DNA from: Areca catechu
Lineage: Eukaryota > Streptophyta > Magnoliopsida > Arecales > Arecaceae
Assembly (NCBI GenBank): GCA_021397845.1
Contig: CM038041.1
Coordinates: 145,616,780-145,680,779 of the forward strand
Direction of reading: 5' to 3'
DNA: 64,000 nt
Part shown: piece by piece, positions 11,331 through 23,518 of the stretch
Position numbering within the stretch: position 1 is the stretch's first letter
Layout: each line of letters opens with the position of its first letter
The notes under the pieces: model-generated
Seen by the model: the letters and a program-made list of their open reading frames with translations, nothing else
Told to the model about the DNA's origin: nothing
The model's database searches: none
Position numbers and translations under genes: made by a program

Positions 11331-13105
11331 TGATGTGGCACATTCGCTGACGTGGAGCCCCTGCTGATGGTCATATTGGCAAGAGATCCGCCACCTAGAC
11401 ATGTTGGCCAAGGCGAGCCCCCTACCAAGGTCAGCTCCCGGCTGAGGTCGTGCTCATAGGGCGAGCCCTCTATCTGAGGCCATCTCTTGGATGGGGTCAT
11501 GCTCATGCTGCCAAGGGGAACCCTCCTGCCAAGGTTAGCTCCCAGCCAAAGTCATGCTCATAGGACGAGCCCTTCATTTGAGGCCAGCTCCTGGCCGGGG
11601 TCATGCTTATGCTGCCAAGGCGAACCCTCCTGCCGAGGTCAGCTCCCAGCCGGGGTCGTGCTTATAGGGCGAGCCATCTGTTTGAGGCCAGCTCCCGATC
11701 GGGGTCGTGCTCATGCTGCCAATGCGAGCCCTCCTGCCAAGATTAGCTCCCAGCCAGGGTCATGCTCATAGGGGAAGCCCTCCGTCTGAGGCTAACTCTC
11801 GGTCGGGGTCATGCTCATGCTGCCAAGGTGAGCCCTCTTGCCGAGGTCACTCCCAGCCGGGGTCATGCTCATAGGGCGAGCCCTCCATCTGAGGCTAGCT
11901 CCCGGCCAAGGTCATGCTCATGCTGCGAAGACGAGCCCTCCTGCCAAGGTCAGCACCTAGCCAGGGTCGTGCTCATAAGGAGAGCACTCTGTTTGAGACC
12001 AGCTCTACGCCGGGGTCGTGCTCATGCTACCAAGGCAAGCCCTCCTACCGAGGTCAGCTCCCAGCTAGGGCCGTGCTCATAGGGAGAGCCCTCCATCTAA
12101 GGCCAGCTCCCAGCCAAGGTCGAGCTCATGCTTCCTGAGGCGGGGCTCCCAAAGTGAGGCTCCTTCCTACCTTATAGAGGTCAAAGTTCTCGCCAGCGAT
12201 GAAAGCAGGGATCAACAAAAATTCAAACCTTGGTGAGGAGGTTTCCGGCCACCTGCAACCTCTGGGAGGTGGTGCATTCCTTGCCATAAATTCAAGCTCT
12301 GCAACGTGCCACCCGCATGCTCTGTGCAAGGTGTGCTCCTTCAGGCCCCAGGTCCTATAGCGTGCCACCACATCGACGACCGTGTAGCCGGGTGCTTCAA
12401 CCCTCATGACACGAAATCTGAGCCTCCTCCAAGAGGAGTACTCCATCAAGGCCAGAGGCCCTACGATGCTCTGATGGTCCCCCCCAGGAATAGAAACATC
12501 CCATCGTGGCTCGGGGCTCAGTGACACATGCCCACCCCTCCGACGGGGAATTTCACCATCAGAGGGATAAGGTCTGTACCATGCCAGCGAACATCCCCAA
12601 TAGAAGGGCCTCCTTTGAAGAACCGGTCTGATAGGGGGAAGATGACATGCAACGAAAAGACTAGCATCGAAAAAAGGACATCTCAGTGAAGCCCCAGAGC
12701 TGGTCTGGGCCACCATTCTCGTATAAAATAGAAGAAAGAATCCCCGAGGAAAAAAAAGACAACTGGTAAGATACAGAGAGCTAGCCGGTAAGGAACCAGC
12801 CAAGAGATCCACCCCACTCTCTGCCTTCCACTTTCTATTCATTCCTTTCACTTACTAGATCTCATTTTTGAATCCTCTACGCGGAGAGATCCCAAGCTCT
12901 TCATCGAGGGAGATCTGATCCCTTGGATTATTTCACTGACTTGATCGTTAGAGTGTCCTCACCAGAATCTCCGGCCTAGGTCTCCTCTATTTTGCAGGGC
13001 AGCCAATCAAGAAGTTGAGCAAAGCAGAGGACCTAGTACCCAGCAGGGACTCGATGCATCCGCATCATGTCGAAGCTGCAGGCCACGATGATCCAAGTGG
13101 CAATA
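11331..13105 (+). repeat. Left (5') LTR of the Tat element
   Basis: The LTR starts TGATGTGGCACATTCGC and ends GTGGCAATA. It aligns along its length with 26922-28756. Between 11400 and 12140 it contains a tandem array of about 103-bp units with the phrase GTCATGCTCATGCTGCCAAG. Near 12900-13000 the string TTTTGCAGGGCAGCC resembles the 3' LTR ends of other elements in this window. Frames inside it, including a 241-residue one at 12126-12851, lie in non-coding LTR. Confidence 0.88.
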
Positions 13106-13125
13106 GATTGGCGCACCAGGAATGG
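13106..13125 (+). other. Primer binding site region of the Tat element
   Basis: Directly after the LTR the sequence reads GATTGGCGCACCAGGAATGG. This has the layout of the TTGGCGC..CAGG primer site common in plant Tat elements. A matching string, TTAGCGCGCCAGGAAGG, follows the LTR that ends at 54017. 13126-13682 is leader without a recognisable domain. Confidence 0.7.
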
Positions 13126-13682
13126 GGGTGAGCACTAGAACCCCAGTGACTATGGAAAGTCCAGAAGCGAGACCCCCACTACTAACAAGACATTTGCAAA
13201 AGCCCACAGCTTCATGGTGACAACATGAGCGCATGAGACTTCCGCCAATCGAGCAGGGGGCCCCCCTCATTATGGCGACCTACAGAGCCCCGAGGGGGAG
13301 CTCCCCTCCTCGCCACTGCCACATCCGATGGATCCCTAGATCACTGCACTAGCCTAGGAGGTCCATGCCCTAGCGCGGCGATGCGCTAGCTTCATCAGAG
13401 ACACGGGTCCCTGGCAACACAGCAATAGCCAGGGATGCTGATGGCCCACACCATCGATCCCCATACCAGCCTGCAGTCCTTCTGGGAGGGGCCGTTGCAT
13501 GCGGTCTCCCACCTAAGAGGAGACCATCAAGTGGCCTGAAAGAAGCAGCATGATGGCCCGACCGGCCGGGTGAGCTGCTCTCCGATCTCAGACCATGGTG
13601 CGCACTTCCACCAACGATGCTAGCATGGCCATGAACTCAAACGAGAGTTCCCCACTCCGCACCTCCTTCACCCCTGATGGCC

Positions 13683-13892
13683 TTTGCTGAGGAGTCCACT
13701 GACAAGGCCATCCATCGCTAGGCAGAGAGATGCCTCGAAGAGTAGGAGTGCAAGCTAGCAAATCTATCCCACCAGTTTGTAGAGATCCAGGGCTCCCCTA
13801 GTGAGCTCGTGGGTTACGACACTCGCCCCCCTTTCTCCTACAAAATCCAAGAGGTGCCGATCCCTAATCGATTCCATATGCCTCAGGTTGAT
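13683..13892 (+). pseudogene. Gag of the Tat element, N-terminal part
   Basis: This 70-codon frame ends exactly at the chromovirus insertion and has two internal stops. Its last residues (PNRFHMPQVD) are the start of the conserved gag capsid-like region. If one copy of the TTGAT duplication is removed, the frame runs on at 20985 without a shift. That independently confirms the insertion boundaries. Confidence 0.75.
13888..13892. repeat. Target-site duplication of the nested chromovirus (TTGAT)
   Basis: TTGAT occurs at 13888-13892 before the left LTR and at 20980-20984 after the right LTR. Confidence 0.9.
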
Positions 13893-15699
13893 TGATGCAG
13901 AATGAAAGCTCTGACACCAAAATTGATGCAGAACAAAAAAGATGATGCGATGCGGAAGTAAATTAAAATTAATGTATTTATTTATTTTTTTTATATATAT
14001 ATATTTTCAGAAGTCGGCTTTGAATCAAAGAAAAGTTAAACTAAATTGAAAGAAACTATATAATAATTAAAAGCAAAATTCAAAGAAACTAGATTATCAG
14101 AGTAGTTCAGAAGTAAAGGATCGCTGGGGGTTGAGAAACTCCCAGACCTAGGGTTTCGCTCTGAACTTTCAACATGACAGAAATAAAGAGAAGGGAAGGG
14201 TTATGTACCAGGCAGTGATCTTCACAGAGTTTGGTGGAAGGACTCTCTCAAGCAGATTGTTGGATCCTCGGATTCGGATATCTTCGCAATGGATCCTCCA
14301 ATACTGGCCCTTTGGCAGAGTTGGCTTCTCCTGAACTCAGGATCTGGGAAAGAAGAAGAACAAGTTAAGGAACCAGATACTCAAAGAAAGGATTTACCAG
14401 ATAAGAAGAACTTAAAAAAAATTGATGTTGCTGAAATCCTGATTCTCTTGGATGCTGATCTGACTTCCTCTGGGATTTGCTCTATATTTGAAGTAGCCGA
14501 TCTGGACCTGGATGTTGGTGGTCAGCCTCTACTTGGAAGAGAGGGGCCATGAGATGATGAGGTAGATTAGGGTTTGGATGATTGGTGGAATGAAGAAGAT
14601 GATGGGCGGCTAGGGTTTGGAATTGAAGTGGCTAACCTAGGGTTTTGGTAGGGTTTGGGGTTGGAGATCTCACACCTCCTCAAGGTTCCTAGGGAACCCG
14701 GATTTACTCACTCACGGAGCTCAACACCTGAATACAAGTGCGGAAGAGAGAAACACAAAGTTGCTCACAAAGAAATTGATTTCATTCATCATTTATTTCA
14801 AGAGTTACATAGAGTTGAATATATAGACATAACAAAGAAATAAAATTTCATACACTTCCCATGTGGGACTAATAGGACTAACCCATACTTTAGACATCAA
14901 ATTCTCTTCCCAAGACTCCTTCCATGAGTGGGCAGCCCAAAAACTCCAAGAAAACTTGAAAATCAGCTCCAAATGGCTGGTTATGGGGGTGTCTCCTAGT
15001 ATCTCTCCATGAATCAAGGATTTTTCCTTCATGGTTTGGCTTTTTTGGACACCTCCTAGTCTTGCTCCAAAAGTTTAGGCTTCTTCCTTTCATGGATTTG
15101 GCACTTTAAGAAACTTTTGGGTGCCTCCTTGATTTTCTCCCCAAGACATGCTCTCTTCCCTTTTATAACTTGGATTTTTATGGAACATTGTGGGGCACCT
15201 CCTTGATCCTCTATTCAAGAAAAATTCTTGCCATCTTGGCTTGGGTTTATCTGGAAAGAAGTTGGCTCCTCCTTGGATTGAGGTATCTTGATGGATTTCT
15301 CCCCCAAGTGGCGCATGAAAGAAGGGACCTGCTTTCTTGTGGTGTGGGGACCAAGGCACACTGGATGGAGATGTGGCGCCTCCTGGACTCTAGCGTGTGG
15401 CTGGGTGTGTGGTGCCCACATGCTTGGGCCTGAGAGAAAAAATTGGGCACCCTGAACCTTGACTTGATTTAAAAAAAATGGCACCAACCTGGAGAAGACC
15501 TAGACCACTACTAGGACTTGTACTGAGTCAACATGACTCAACAAAATTTAAATTGTAGGGAAATACAGACTCAAGACTAAAATTGAGTTGACCAAGTCAA
15601 CCCTAATTACAAAACCAGAAAACCCTAATTCTTCGGGCAAGGTCAATCAGAATCCAGATGGAGCCCTGAAGTCTTCTTCTGAGTCTGGTGCCCGCACCA
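13893..15699 (-). repeat. 3' LTR of the nested chromovirus
   Basis: On the plus strand it begins TGATGCAGAATGAAAG and ends GGTGCCCGCACCA. It matches 19171-20979 with roughly 2 percent differences by eye. The first 31 bp hold a copied primer site. Confidence 0.92.
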
Positions 15700-16800
15700 A
15701 TTCTCCCAGGGTGGGAGGAACTCGACCCTATCGAGTAAGGCTCAAGTTGGCTCTGGTATCTCTCTAAGAGGTCTGGATCCAAATCTTGTAGTTCTTCTCG
15801 GGAGATCCAAGAGTTATCAGAGTCTGGCCTTCTTTCCCAGCAGACCAGGTATCTTTGGTATCCTCGATTACGAGTAGAGATAACCTGATCATCCAGGATC
15901 TTTTCAATCTGCTCTTTCCTCACAGGCCAGTTTGTTGGTGGACACACAGGATCGGGATCACTCTCAATAACAGGATTAGGTTCAAAAGGCTCACTGGGAA
16001 TCACAGCTGGCTCCCTGTTCTTTACTAGGTCTGTAATGTTGAAAGTAGAGCTATTGCCTAGTTCTGGAGGCAACTCGAGCACATAGGCATTGGATCCTAC
16101 TCTCTTCACTACTCTAAATGGTCCAGCTCCTCTAGCATGTAACTTTCTAACGGTTCCAGGAGAAAATCGCTCAGGCCTTAACCTAATTATTACATAGTCT
16201 CTCTCAACAAAAGTTTTGACTCGTCTTTGAGAATCAGCCAACTTCTTATAAGTTTCATTACTTAAAGTTATTTTGGCATGAATTTCTTTATGCAAGTCCT
16301 TTACATGCTATGCAAGTGCATCAAGAGACTTGTGTGTGTGGGCTAATAGTGAAATCAGATCAAGTGGTGTGTGAGGCTTGTATCCATGAACAATTTCAAA
16401 GGGACTCTAGCCTGTAGACCTATTGATCGAAACATTGAATGCAATTTCAGCCCTGGACAAAATACAAATCCCAATTCCTGGTGCTCTCAATCAAACCAAA
16501 ATCTGAGTCAAAGCCTAGTAAAGGGTCAAGAAAAACTAAACTAGACTGACGACGCATTCCTAAAGAATGGACTTTATTCCAAAGGAACACTAGGTCTAAA
16601 CCTAACAAACTACGGCTCTCTAGGTTTGACCTTGGGTCGGAGGATGGCATGCAGAGCATGAAAACTTATCATGGGTGCCTAGTAGGTGCCATAAGGTCTT
16701 CCAAAAGTAGGTGGCAAACCTAATAGGTTCTGACACGTGGTTCACTCTAAAGACTTCGACAAAGTATACTTGGATGGTGTAAGAAGCATTGGAAGTCCTA
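15603..16800 (-). pseudogene. Integrase C-terminal part with chromodomain (chromovirus pol tail)
   Basis: Minus-strand frames give, in order, a damaged integrase core (about 16800-16630, FWKTLWHLLGTH and an altered HPPTQGQT), the following integrase region (16440-16300, INRSTG), and a 230-residue frame at 16295-15603. The last holds the GPF/Y-type domain (RGAGPFRVVKRVG, ADL-like TDLVKN) and a chromodomain with conserved aromatics (GYQRYLVCWERRPDSDNSW). In this family the chromodomain guides integration toward particular chromatin. The integrase active-site region has stops and a small deletion, and the frame ends inside the LTR. It is not functional. Confidence 0.85.
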
Positions 16801-17360
16801 GAGAAAGGGAGAAAATATGAGGTGGAGTGTCGAATTACCTGTTGACTAAAGGTGTTGACCTGAAGGTTTGAATGGTGATCTATGAGTGTCAACTGATCAT
16901 CCTTACGAAAGGAAAAGTTTGCTACTCCCAGGAATGGATCAAGAGATGGTTCGGGAAGTAGCCTAGGACATGTGATTGCAACAGTTAAAGTTTGTTCTCT
17001 AAGCAAATAATGATCCATTTTCTCAAGAACTGGATTGAAGAATGATTCATGGAAGGGCCTATGGATGATGACCTCAAGACTTGAAATTTGATATATGGGT
17101 GCGGAAAGGTATACTCTATGGAAGGGTAGGTCAGTCATGCGAAGGAAGGGATCTGGGGTCATAAGGAGGACTTCTACAGGACTGGGTGAATCAATCCGCT
17201 CAAGACAAGGATGTTCAACTGAGATTACGGGAGAGACCTTAGTGGCTGGGCATGGGACAAGGTCCAATTGTAAGAGGCTTGATTCAGTCATCCTAAGGAG
17301 AGGATCTACCATAGGGTGGGCAAACTTAAACAGTTCAGTGCAAAGATCTTCAATTGGTAC

Positions 17361-18261
17361 TTAGGGAATGACTGTCATTAGAGGGTACGAACTGATAGCT
17401 CGGGCTAACACTATGAGTTCTTCCTGGGGGTATTTGACTAAAGGAACCTGATTCTCACAAATCTCTTGAATTTCTAAACTAGGTCCTACCACTTGGTTGC
17501 TCTCCAAGATCTCCTCAGGTAAGGAACCAATAGTATCATTGTCACATTCTTCAAGTTCTTCCCCCCTCATATTCATCAACTAGACTCAAGCCATCATCAT
17601 ATACTTCCTCGATGCCATCTTCAATGGGTTTCGGGTCAGTGGTAATCGGGTCAACTGATTCTGGGCTTGTCATACCTAACCTTTCTTCCTCATTGGTAGG
17701 CTTGGGTTCTCCCTCATTAATGTCATCCTTAGGATTCTTACCACTTAGCTGTGCACAAGCCAGTCCTATGCATGGGCACTGACTAGATTTATGGCCTCTT
17801 TCTCCATAAAACCAACATTCTTGCGATATAGGAACCTGGGTCACACTGGGTTTCAAGCTAGTAGAGACCTTACTTGGGCATGGGTGTGGATCTAAATGGT
17901 TTGATCTAGAAGACTTGGGTTGTTGAGTGACTGGTCTAGAATATTGTAAGGACCTCTCATAGACACGATCCACACTATAGATATCATGGTTAGGCTTCCT
18001 AAGGTTATGCTCGGGATCACGGTATAAGGTCCTCCTAGGCTCCTGGCATGGGTGAGGTTGGGGCCTATTAAATTTTTGATCAGGGGTCCAATTTTGATGT
18101 CTACGTTTCTCAACTACTTGGACTCGATCCCTAAGCTGGGTAAAATTCTCATTCATATCTTGACTCAATTTGTTCATACTTTCAGTAAGAGCTCTAACCA
18201 TGGCCTCTAAATCAGGTTGGGTCTGACCAGGTTGGTAGGGTACTCCATTTCGGGTAGACAT
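17361..18261 (-). pseudogene. Gag remnant of the nested chromovirus
   Basis: An ATG at 18261 starts a frame (MSTRNGVPY) running to 17551, with a related frame continuing to about 17361 after a shift. A coiled-coil-like stretch (residues about 20-50, LTESMNKLSQDMNENF) precedes a basic linker. It ends in a zinc-knuckle-like motif CWFYGERGHKSSQC. In a normal CCHC knuckle the fourth residue would be Cys; here it is Tyr, so zinc binding is probably lost. Acidic, low-complexity sequence follows. 16800-17360 has no recognisable protease or reverse transcriptase. Confidence 0.75.
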
Positions 18262-19154
18262 GATGATGCAAGCAAACACACCAAATGAGACTCGACTGAA
18301 ACGACTATGGGCTAAATAGACCTAGAGCTAAAACTAGATGCCCAATCAGAGTGGCAAGCTAGCCTGTAGTAACTCGGGACTCAGCCAGGCAGGTGTAAGG
18401 GGAGTGTTAGGTCCCTAATTGCCAATCCTAGACACCAATCAGTGATTGGCCAGGTAGGCGGACCAGCACACAAGCCCTTTGGGACGTAGTCCCTGAATCA
18501 CCGTTCTAGACACTGAGTACAAAGCACACACAGAGTAACCAGACAAACTGACTAAACCCTAGGCTGGACCCGACCAGTTGGTGTCCCTAGCCCACTAGGA
18601 CAAATTAAGTCTAATTAATTTTAAGATTAAAGGCTTAGGTTCGAATGCACAGGAGGTGGTTTTGGGCTAAGGAGAGGGTCTCAATCCTCCCCTTATGTTG
18701 CAACTTCGGTGCCCTTAAGATAGATTCAATTTCTGCACACTCAAATAAAAAAAATAGCTTGCAGAAAATAAAAAACAGAACAACAGTAAAATTGATCTCA
18801 GAAAATCTACAGAAATTAATAAATCCTAAAAATTTTATGTAAATTACTTTCAATTATACTGGTTCCAGCAAAATAAGAACTGCTTAATTTGAAATTTTTA
18901 CAAGGAAAAACAATTCCTGCATAGGGTAGTTACAGACTAAAAATAGAATGCTTCCCCCGTTTACAATTCCTTCTACGAAGTTGTAACCTAGCAGATTCCC
19001 TACACGCCCTAGGAACACCCCATGGAATGGAAAGAGGAGGCTTGCACCTCGCTTCGTTCCTAGGACCGGACGTCCTGGGGAGTCTACTTCGAGCAGACAA
19101 AGTAAAAAAGAGAGACACTCAAAACATGCAAGCAAGTCAGAAATCCTAGACAGG
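18262..19154 (-). other. Leader of the nested chromovirus
   Basis: The non-coding stretch between primer site and gag contains short A-rich and T-rich tracts. No conserved ORF was seen. Confidence 0.6.
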
Positions 19155-19170
19155 GCACTGATACCAAAAT
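19155..19170 (-). other. Primer binding site (tRNA-iMet type) of the nested chromovirus
   Basis: On the minus strand the sequence next to the 5' LTR reads ATTTTGGTATCAGTGC, matching the start of the plant initiator-Met primer site (TGGTATCAGAGC) with one change. An additional copy with the canonical GAGC, GGTATCAGAGC, lies 31 bp further in, inside the LTR. Confidence 0.8.
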
Positions 19171-20979
19171 TGATGCAGAACGAAAGCTCTGATACCAAAA
19201 TTGATGCAGAACAAAAAAGATGATGTGATGTGGAAGTAAATTAAAATTAATATATTTATTTATTTTATATATATATATATATATTTTTAGAAGTCGGCTT
19301 TGACTCAAAGAAAAGTTAAACTAAATTGAAAGAAACTATATAATAATTGACAGCATAATTCAAAGAAACTAGATTATCAGAGTAGTTCAGAAGTAAAGGA
19401 TCGCTGGGGGTTGAGAAACTCCCAGACCTAGGGTTTCGCTTTGAACTTTCAACATGACAGAAATAAAGAGAAGGGAAGGGTTATGTACCATGTAGTGATC
19501 TTCACAGAGTTTGGTGGAAGGACTCTCTCGAGCAGATTGTTGGATCCTCGGATTCGGATATCTTCGTAATGGATCCTCCAATACTGGCCCTTTGGCAGAG
19601 TTGGCTTCTCCTGAACTCAGGATCTGGGAAAGAAGAAGAACAAGTTAAGGAACCAGATACTCAAAGAAAGGATTTACCAGATAAGAAGAACTTAAAAAAA
19701 ATTGATGTTGCTGAAATCCTGATTCTCCTGGATGCTGATCTGACTTCCTCTGGGATTTGCTCTGTATTTGAAGTAGCCGATCTGGACCTGGATGTTGGTG
19801 GTCGGCCTCTACTTGGAAGAGAGGGGCCGTGAGATGATGAGGTAGATTAGGGTTTGGATGATTGGTGGAATGAAGAAGATGATGGGCGGCTAGGGTTTGG
19901 AATTGAAGTGGCTAACCTAGGGTTTTGGTAGGGTTTGGGGTTGGAGATCTCACACCTCCTCAAGGTTCCTAGGGAACCTGGATTTACTCTCTCACGGAGC
20001 TCAACACCTGAATACAAGTGCGGAAGAGAGAAACACAAAGTTGCTCACAAAGAAATTGATTTCATTCATCATTTATTTCAAGAGTTACATAGAGTTGAAT
20101 ATATAGACATAACAAAGAAATAAAATTTCATACACTTTCCATGTGGGACTAATAGGACTAACCCACACTTTAGGCATCAAATTCTCTTCCCAAGACTCCT
20201 TCCATAAGTGGGCAGCCCAAAAACTCCAAGAAAACTTGAAAATCAGCTCCAAATGGCAGGTTATGGGGGTGTCTCCTAGTATCTCTCCATGAATCAAGGA
20301 TTTTCCCTTCATGGTTTGGCTCTTTTGGACACCTCCTAGTCTTGCTCCAAAAGTTTAGGCTTCTTCCTTTCATGGCTTTGGCACTTTAGGAAACTTTTGG
20401 GTGCCTCCTTGATTTTCTCCCCAAGACATGCTCTCTTCCCTTTTATAACTTGGATTTTTATGGAACATTGTGGGGCACCTCCTTGATCCTCTCTTCAAGA
20501 AAAATTCTTGCCATCTTGGCTTGGGTTTATCTGGAAAGAAGTTGGCTCCTCCTTGGATTGAGGTATCTTGATGGATTTCTCCCCCAAGTGGCGCATGAAA
20601 GAAGGGACCTGCTTTCTTGTGGTGTGGGGACCAAGGCACACTGGATGGAGATGTGGCGCCTCCTGGACTCTGGCGTGTGGCTGGGTGTGTGGCACCCACA
20701 TGCTTGGGCCTGGGAGAAAAAATTGGGCACCCTGGACCTTGACTTGATTTAAAAAAAATGGCACCAACCTGGAGAAGACCTAGACCACTACTAGGACTTG
20801 TACTGAGTCAACATGACTCAACAAAATTTAAATTGTAGGGAAATACATACTCAAGACTAAAATTGAGTTGACCAAGTCAACCCTAATTATAAAACCAGAA
20901 AACCCTAATTCTTCGGGCAAGGTCAATCAGAATCCAGATGGAGCCCTGAAGTCTTCTTCTGAGTTTGGTGCCCGCACCA
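19171..20979 (-). repeat. 5' LTR of the nested chromovirus
   Basis: Pairs with 13893-15699. On the plus strand it starts TGATGCAGAACGAAAG and ends GGTGCCCGCACCA, followed by the TTGAT duplication. A TA-repeat tract lies near 19265-19285. Confidence 0.92.
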
Positions 20980-20984
20980 TTGAT

Positions 20985-21857
20985 CCCTACGATGGGACGA
21001 CCGACCCCTTGGACCATCTGAAAAGCTACAAGGCCCTCAGGAGGGTCCAGGGGCTACTGATGCTCTCCTCTGTATCGCCTTCCCGGCCACCCTATGGAAG
21101 GCTGCTCAAGTCTAGTTCTCCAGACTCAAGTCGAAAAACATTGACTCCTTCTCTCAGTTGGAGAAGAAGTTCGTGGTGCACTTTGATGCATGCAGGAAGG
21201 TGCCATGTAAGGCTGACAGCCTCTTCTCGATTCATTGTAGGATCACGAGTCCTTCCAGGACTATGTGTCCCAGTTCAAGGCCACCACCCTAGAGATCTAC
21301 CACCTCGATGAGCCAGTCACTATGCTGGCCCTAAAGAGGGGATGTGGACCTCCCGCTTCACCTACTTCCTTAACAAGAAGCCTCCGAAGACTTACTCGGA
21401 GCTCATCCTCCAAGCTCACAAGTACATTCACGTGAAGGAGGCCGACCATACCAAGAGGGAGGTGGACGGGAGGCCCCTGAAGAGGCAGGCCATTGGGAAA
21501 GCATCTACTTCCTAGGCCCAGAAGACGACACTAGTCCCATGGCCTGGGCTGAGACCTAAAGCCAACCCCACCAAAGAAGAGAAGTTCACTCCTCTCCTTG
21601 CCCCAAGAGTGAAAATCTTGATGGAGATTGAGGGTGAGTGCTTCCTGCACCATCCTCCCTTGAGTTCATCCACCGGACACAACAAGTCTCACTACTGCCA
21701 CTTCCACCAGGACCACGGCCACGATACGGAGGAATGCCACCACCTGAAGAGGGAGATAGAAGATCTGATCAAGCACGGCTACCTCAGAAAGTATATGGAT
21801 GGAGCAGTTCCCCCAGCAACCCAGAGTGAAGATCCCCAATTACTCACCATCGACAAT
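20985..21857 (+). pseudogene. Gag of the Tat element, C-terminal part
   Basis: The frame resumes with PYDGTTDPLDHLKSYKAL, the typical start of Ty3/gypsy capsid homology. It is broken by frameshifts around 21055 and later, and recovers as MKILMEIEGE at 21609. The knuckle-like motif HYCHFHQDHGHDTEECHHLK at about residues 28-47 of that frame is characteristic of Tat gag. The capsid middle (FVVHFDACRKV) can be seen in another frame near 21170. Confidence 0.82.
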
Positions 21858-21859
21858 TG

Positions 21860-22660
21860 ACCTACTAAGAAGCTGGTAGGAATGATCTCCTGGGAGGTAG
21901 GGAGAACCCCGAAGAGGACTGGTGGAGTGAAGAGAGTGATGATGTACTCCCTTACATGGAAGAATGGCCAACTGGGGTGCATAATCTAAATAATGACACT
22001 ATCATTGTGGAAATGATGATAGCGAAGCATCTTGTAAAGAGAATCATGGTTGATAGTGGAAGCTCTGCAGATATCCTTTTTTACGATGCTTTTACAAGGA
22101 TGAACTTGTCTGTTGATCAAATAAAATTAGTATTCATGTTTTTAGTAGGTTTCACCGAAGATTCAGTTGGAGTTGAGGGAAAGATTACACTCCCAATAAC
22201 CATCGGGACCCCATCTTGGCAAAGTACCATGTTGACAACAATCACCGTAGTGAGGCTTCCCTCGCCTTACAATGCAATCTTGGGGTATCCCAGGCTCAAC
22301 TTGCTCAAAGCAACCATCTCCATAAAGCGTCTCCTCGTTCAGTTCCCTATCCCTTGGAGGATCGAGGAGATGAGAGGGTCATGCCAGCTAGTCCAGCACT
22401 GCATACAAACTATCCCAGGACTACGAGGAGCCGATCCGAGCCCAGTCATTGAGCAACCAAATTCGATGGAGCCGGAGTCGAAGGGTGGACCAGTCGATCC
22501 CTTATTGTCCCTCCCCTTGGAAGAGGATCTCTTGAGGATGGTACAGGTGGGAGCCCTGCTCCTAAAGAGGAGAGATCCTATCTACTTAGTTTCCTGCGAG
22601 CCAACATGGACGTCTACAACTAGACCACCGCCAATATGCTTGGCACCCCTCCTGAAGTGA
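21860..22660 (+). pseudogene. Aspartic protease region of the Tat element
   Basis: A 234-codon open frame (21956-22660) carries the catalytic motif VDSGSSADILF near residue 38. A flap-like region and the conserved VRLPSPYNAILGYPRLN follow. It cleaves the Gag-Pol polyprotein in intact relatives. The catalytic Asp is kept, but the flanking polyprotein is frame-broken, so the protein is not made in context. Confidence 0.85.
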
Positions 22661-23500
22661 TCATCCATAAGCTAAATGTCGATCCCAACTGTCATCCAGT
22701 CTGGCAGAAGAAAAAAAGCTTCACTCCGGAGCTATAGAAAGCAATCGATGAAGAAATTGAGAAGCTTCTCGTAGCGGGCTTCATCCGTGAGGTATGATAT
22801 CCTGACTGGCTTGCTAATGTGGTGATGGTCAGTAAGGCTTTTAGAAAGTGAAGAATCTGTGTAGACTACATCGACCTCAATTGGGCATGCCCGAAGGATA
22901 GCTTCCCACTCTTCAAGATTGACCAGCTAGTGGACGCGACCTCAGGCCACAAGTTTCTCAACTTCATGGATGTATTTTTTGGATACAATCAAATCTGCAT
23001 GCATTCGGAGGACGAGGAGCACATAGCATTTGTGACCGATAGAGGTACGTACTGTTACAAGATGATGCCATTTGATCTCAAAAATGCAAGGGCCATGTAC
23101 CAGCATTTGGTCAGCAAGGTCTTCAAAGACCAGATTTACCGTAACATACAGGTCTATGTAGATGATATGCTCATCATGAGCAGCCCGATGTCAGATCACA
23201 TTACCGACCTGGTGGTAGGCTTTTGGCAACCTCCACCTCTACTAGATGAAGTTGAACCCTGCCAAGTATGCATTTGGCAATGCGATGGAAAAGTTTCTGG
23301 GGTTCATGGTCATCCAAAGGGGAATAAAGGCAAACCCTGAGAAGATCCAGGCAATCACCAATATGAGACACCCTGTCTCCAAGAAGGAGGTCCAGCACCT
23401 GACTAGACACATTACGGCATTGAGCCACTTTATCTCATGTTTCACCGAGCGCTATCAGCCATTCTTCAAGGTACTGTGGAAGATGAATGACTATACTTGA
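22660..23500 (+). pseudogene. Reverse transcriptase of the Tat element
   Basis: Conserved blocks are visible across several frames: the fingers region (CVDYIDLNWACPKDSFPL), the palm Asp block (FMDVFFGYNQI), the catalytic YVDDM, and the connection (MEKFLGFMVIQRGIKANPEK). At least two in-frame stops before 22860 and a shift near 23215 inactivate it. The catalytic YVDD is intact. Confidence 0.88.
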
Positions 23501-23518
23501 ATAGAAGAGTGCCGGGAG

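Larger units (their letters stand above)
13893..20979 (-). mobile_element. Nested chromovirus (Ty3/gypsy), internally deleted
   Basis: LTRs of about 1.8 kb at 13893-15699 and 19171-20979 flank 3.5 kb of minus-strand internal sequence. This holds a gag remnant and an integrase tail with chromodomain. Protease, reverse transcriptase and RNase H were not found between them. The LTRs differ at about 30 sites over the 1.6 kb I compared by eye, mostly transitions, so the insertion is much younger than the host Tat element. Exact TTGAT duplications flank it. Having lost its polymerase, it must have been copied with enzymes supplied by a relative, unless the deletion came after insertion. Confidence 0.9.

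Noticed and set aside
11487..12138. Overlapping Ala/Ser/Arg-rich frames as secreted or repeat proteins
   Set aside because: They are by-products of the about 103-bp LTR tandem array, with several overlapping frames of the same style.
12126..12851. 241-codon minus-strand frame
   Set aside because: It lies inside the left Tat LTR. The right LTR has only a broken version (27774-28503), as expected for non-coding sequence.
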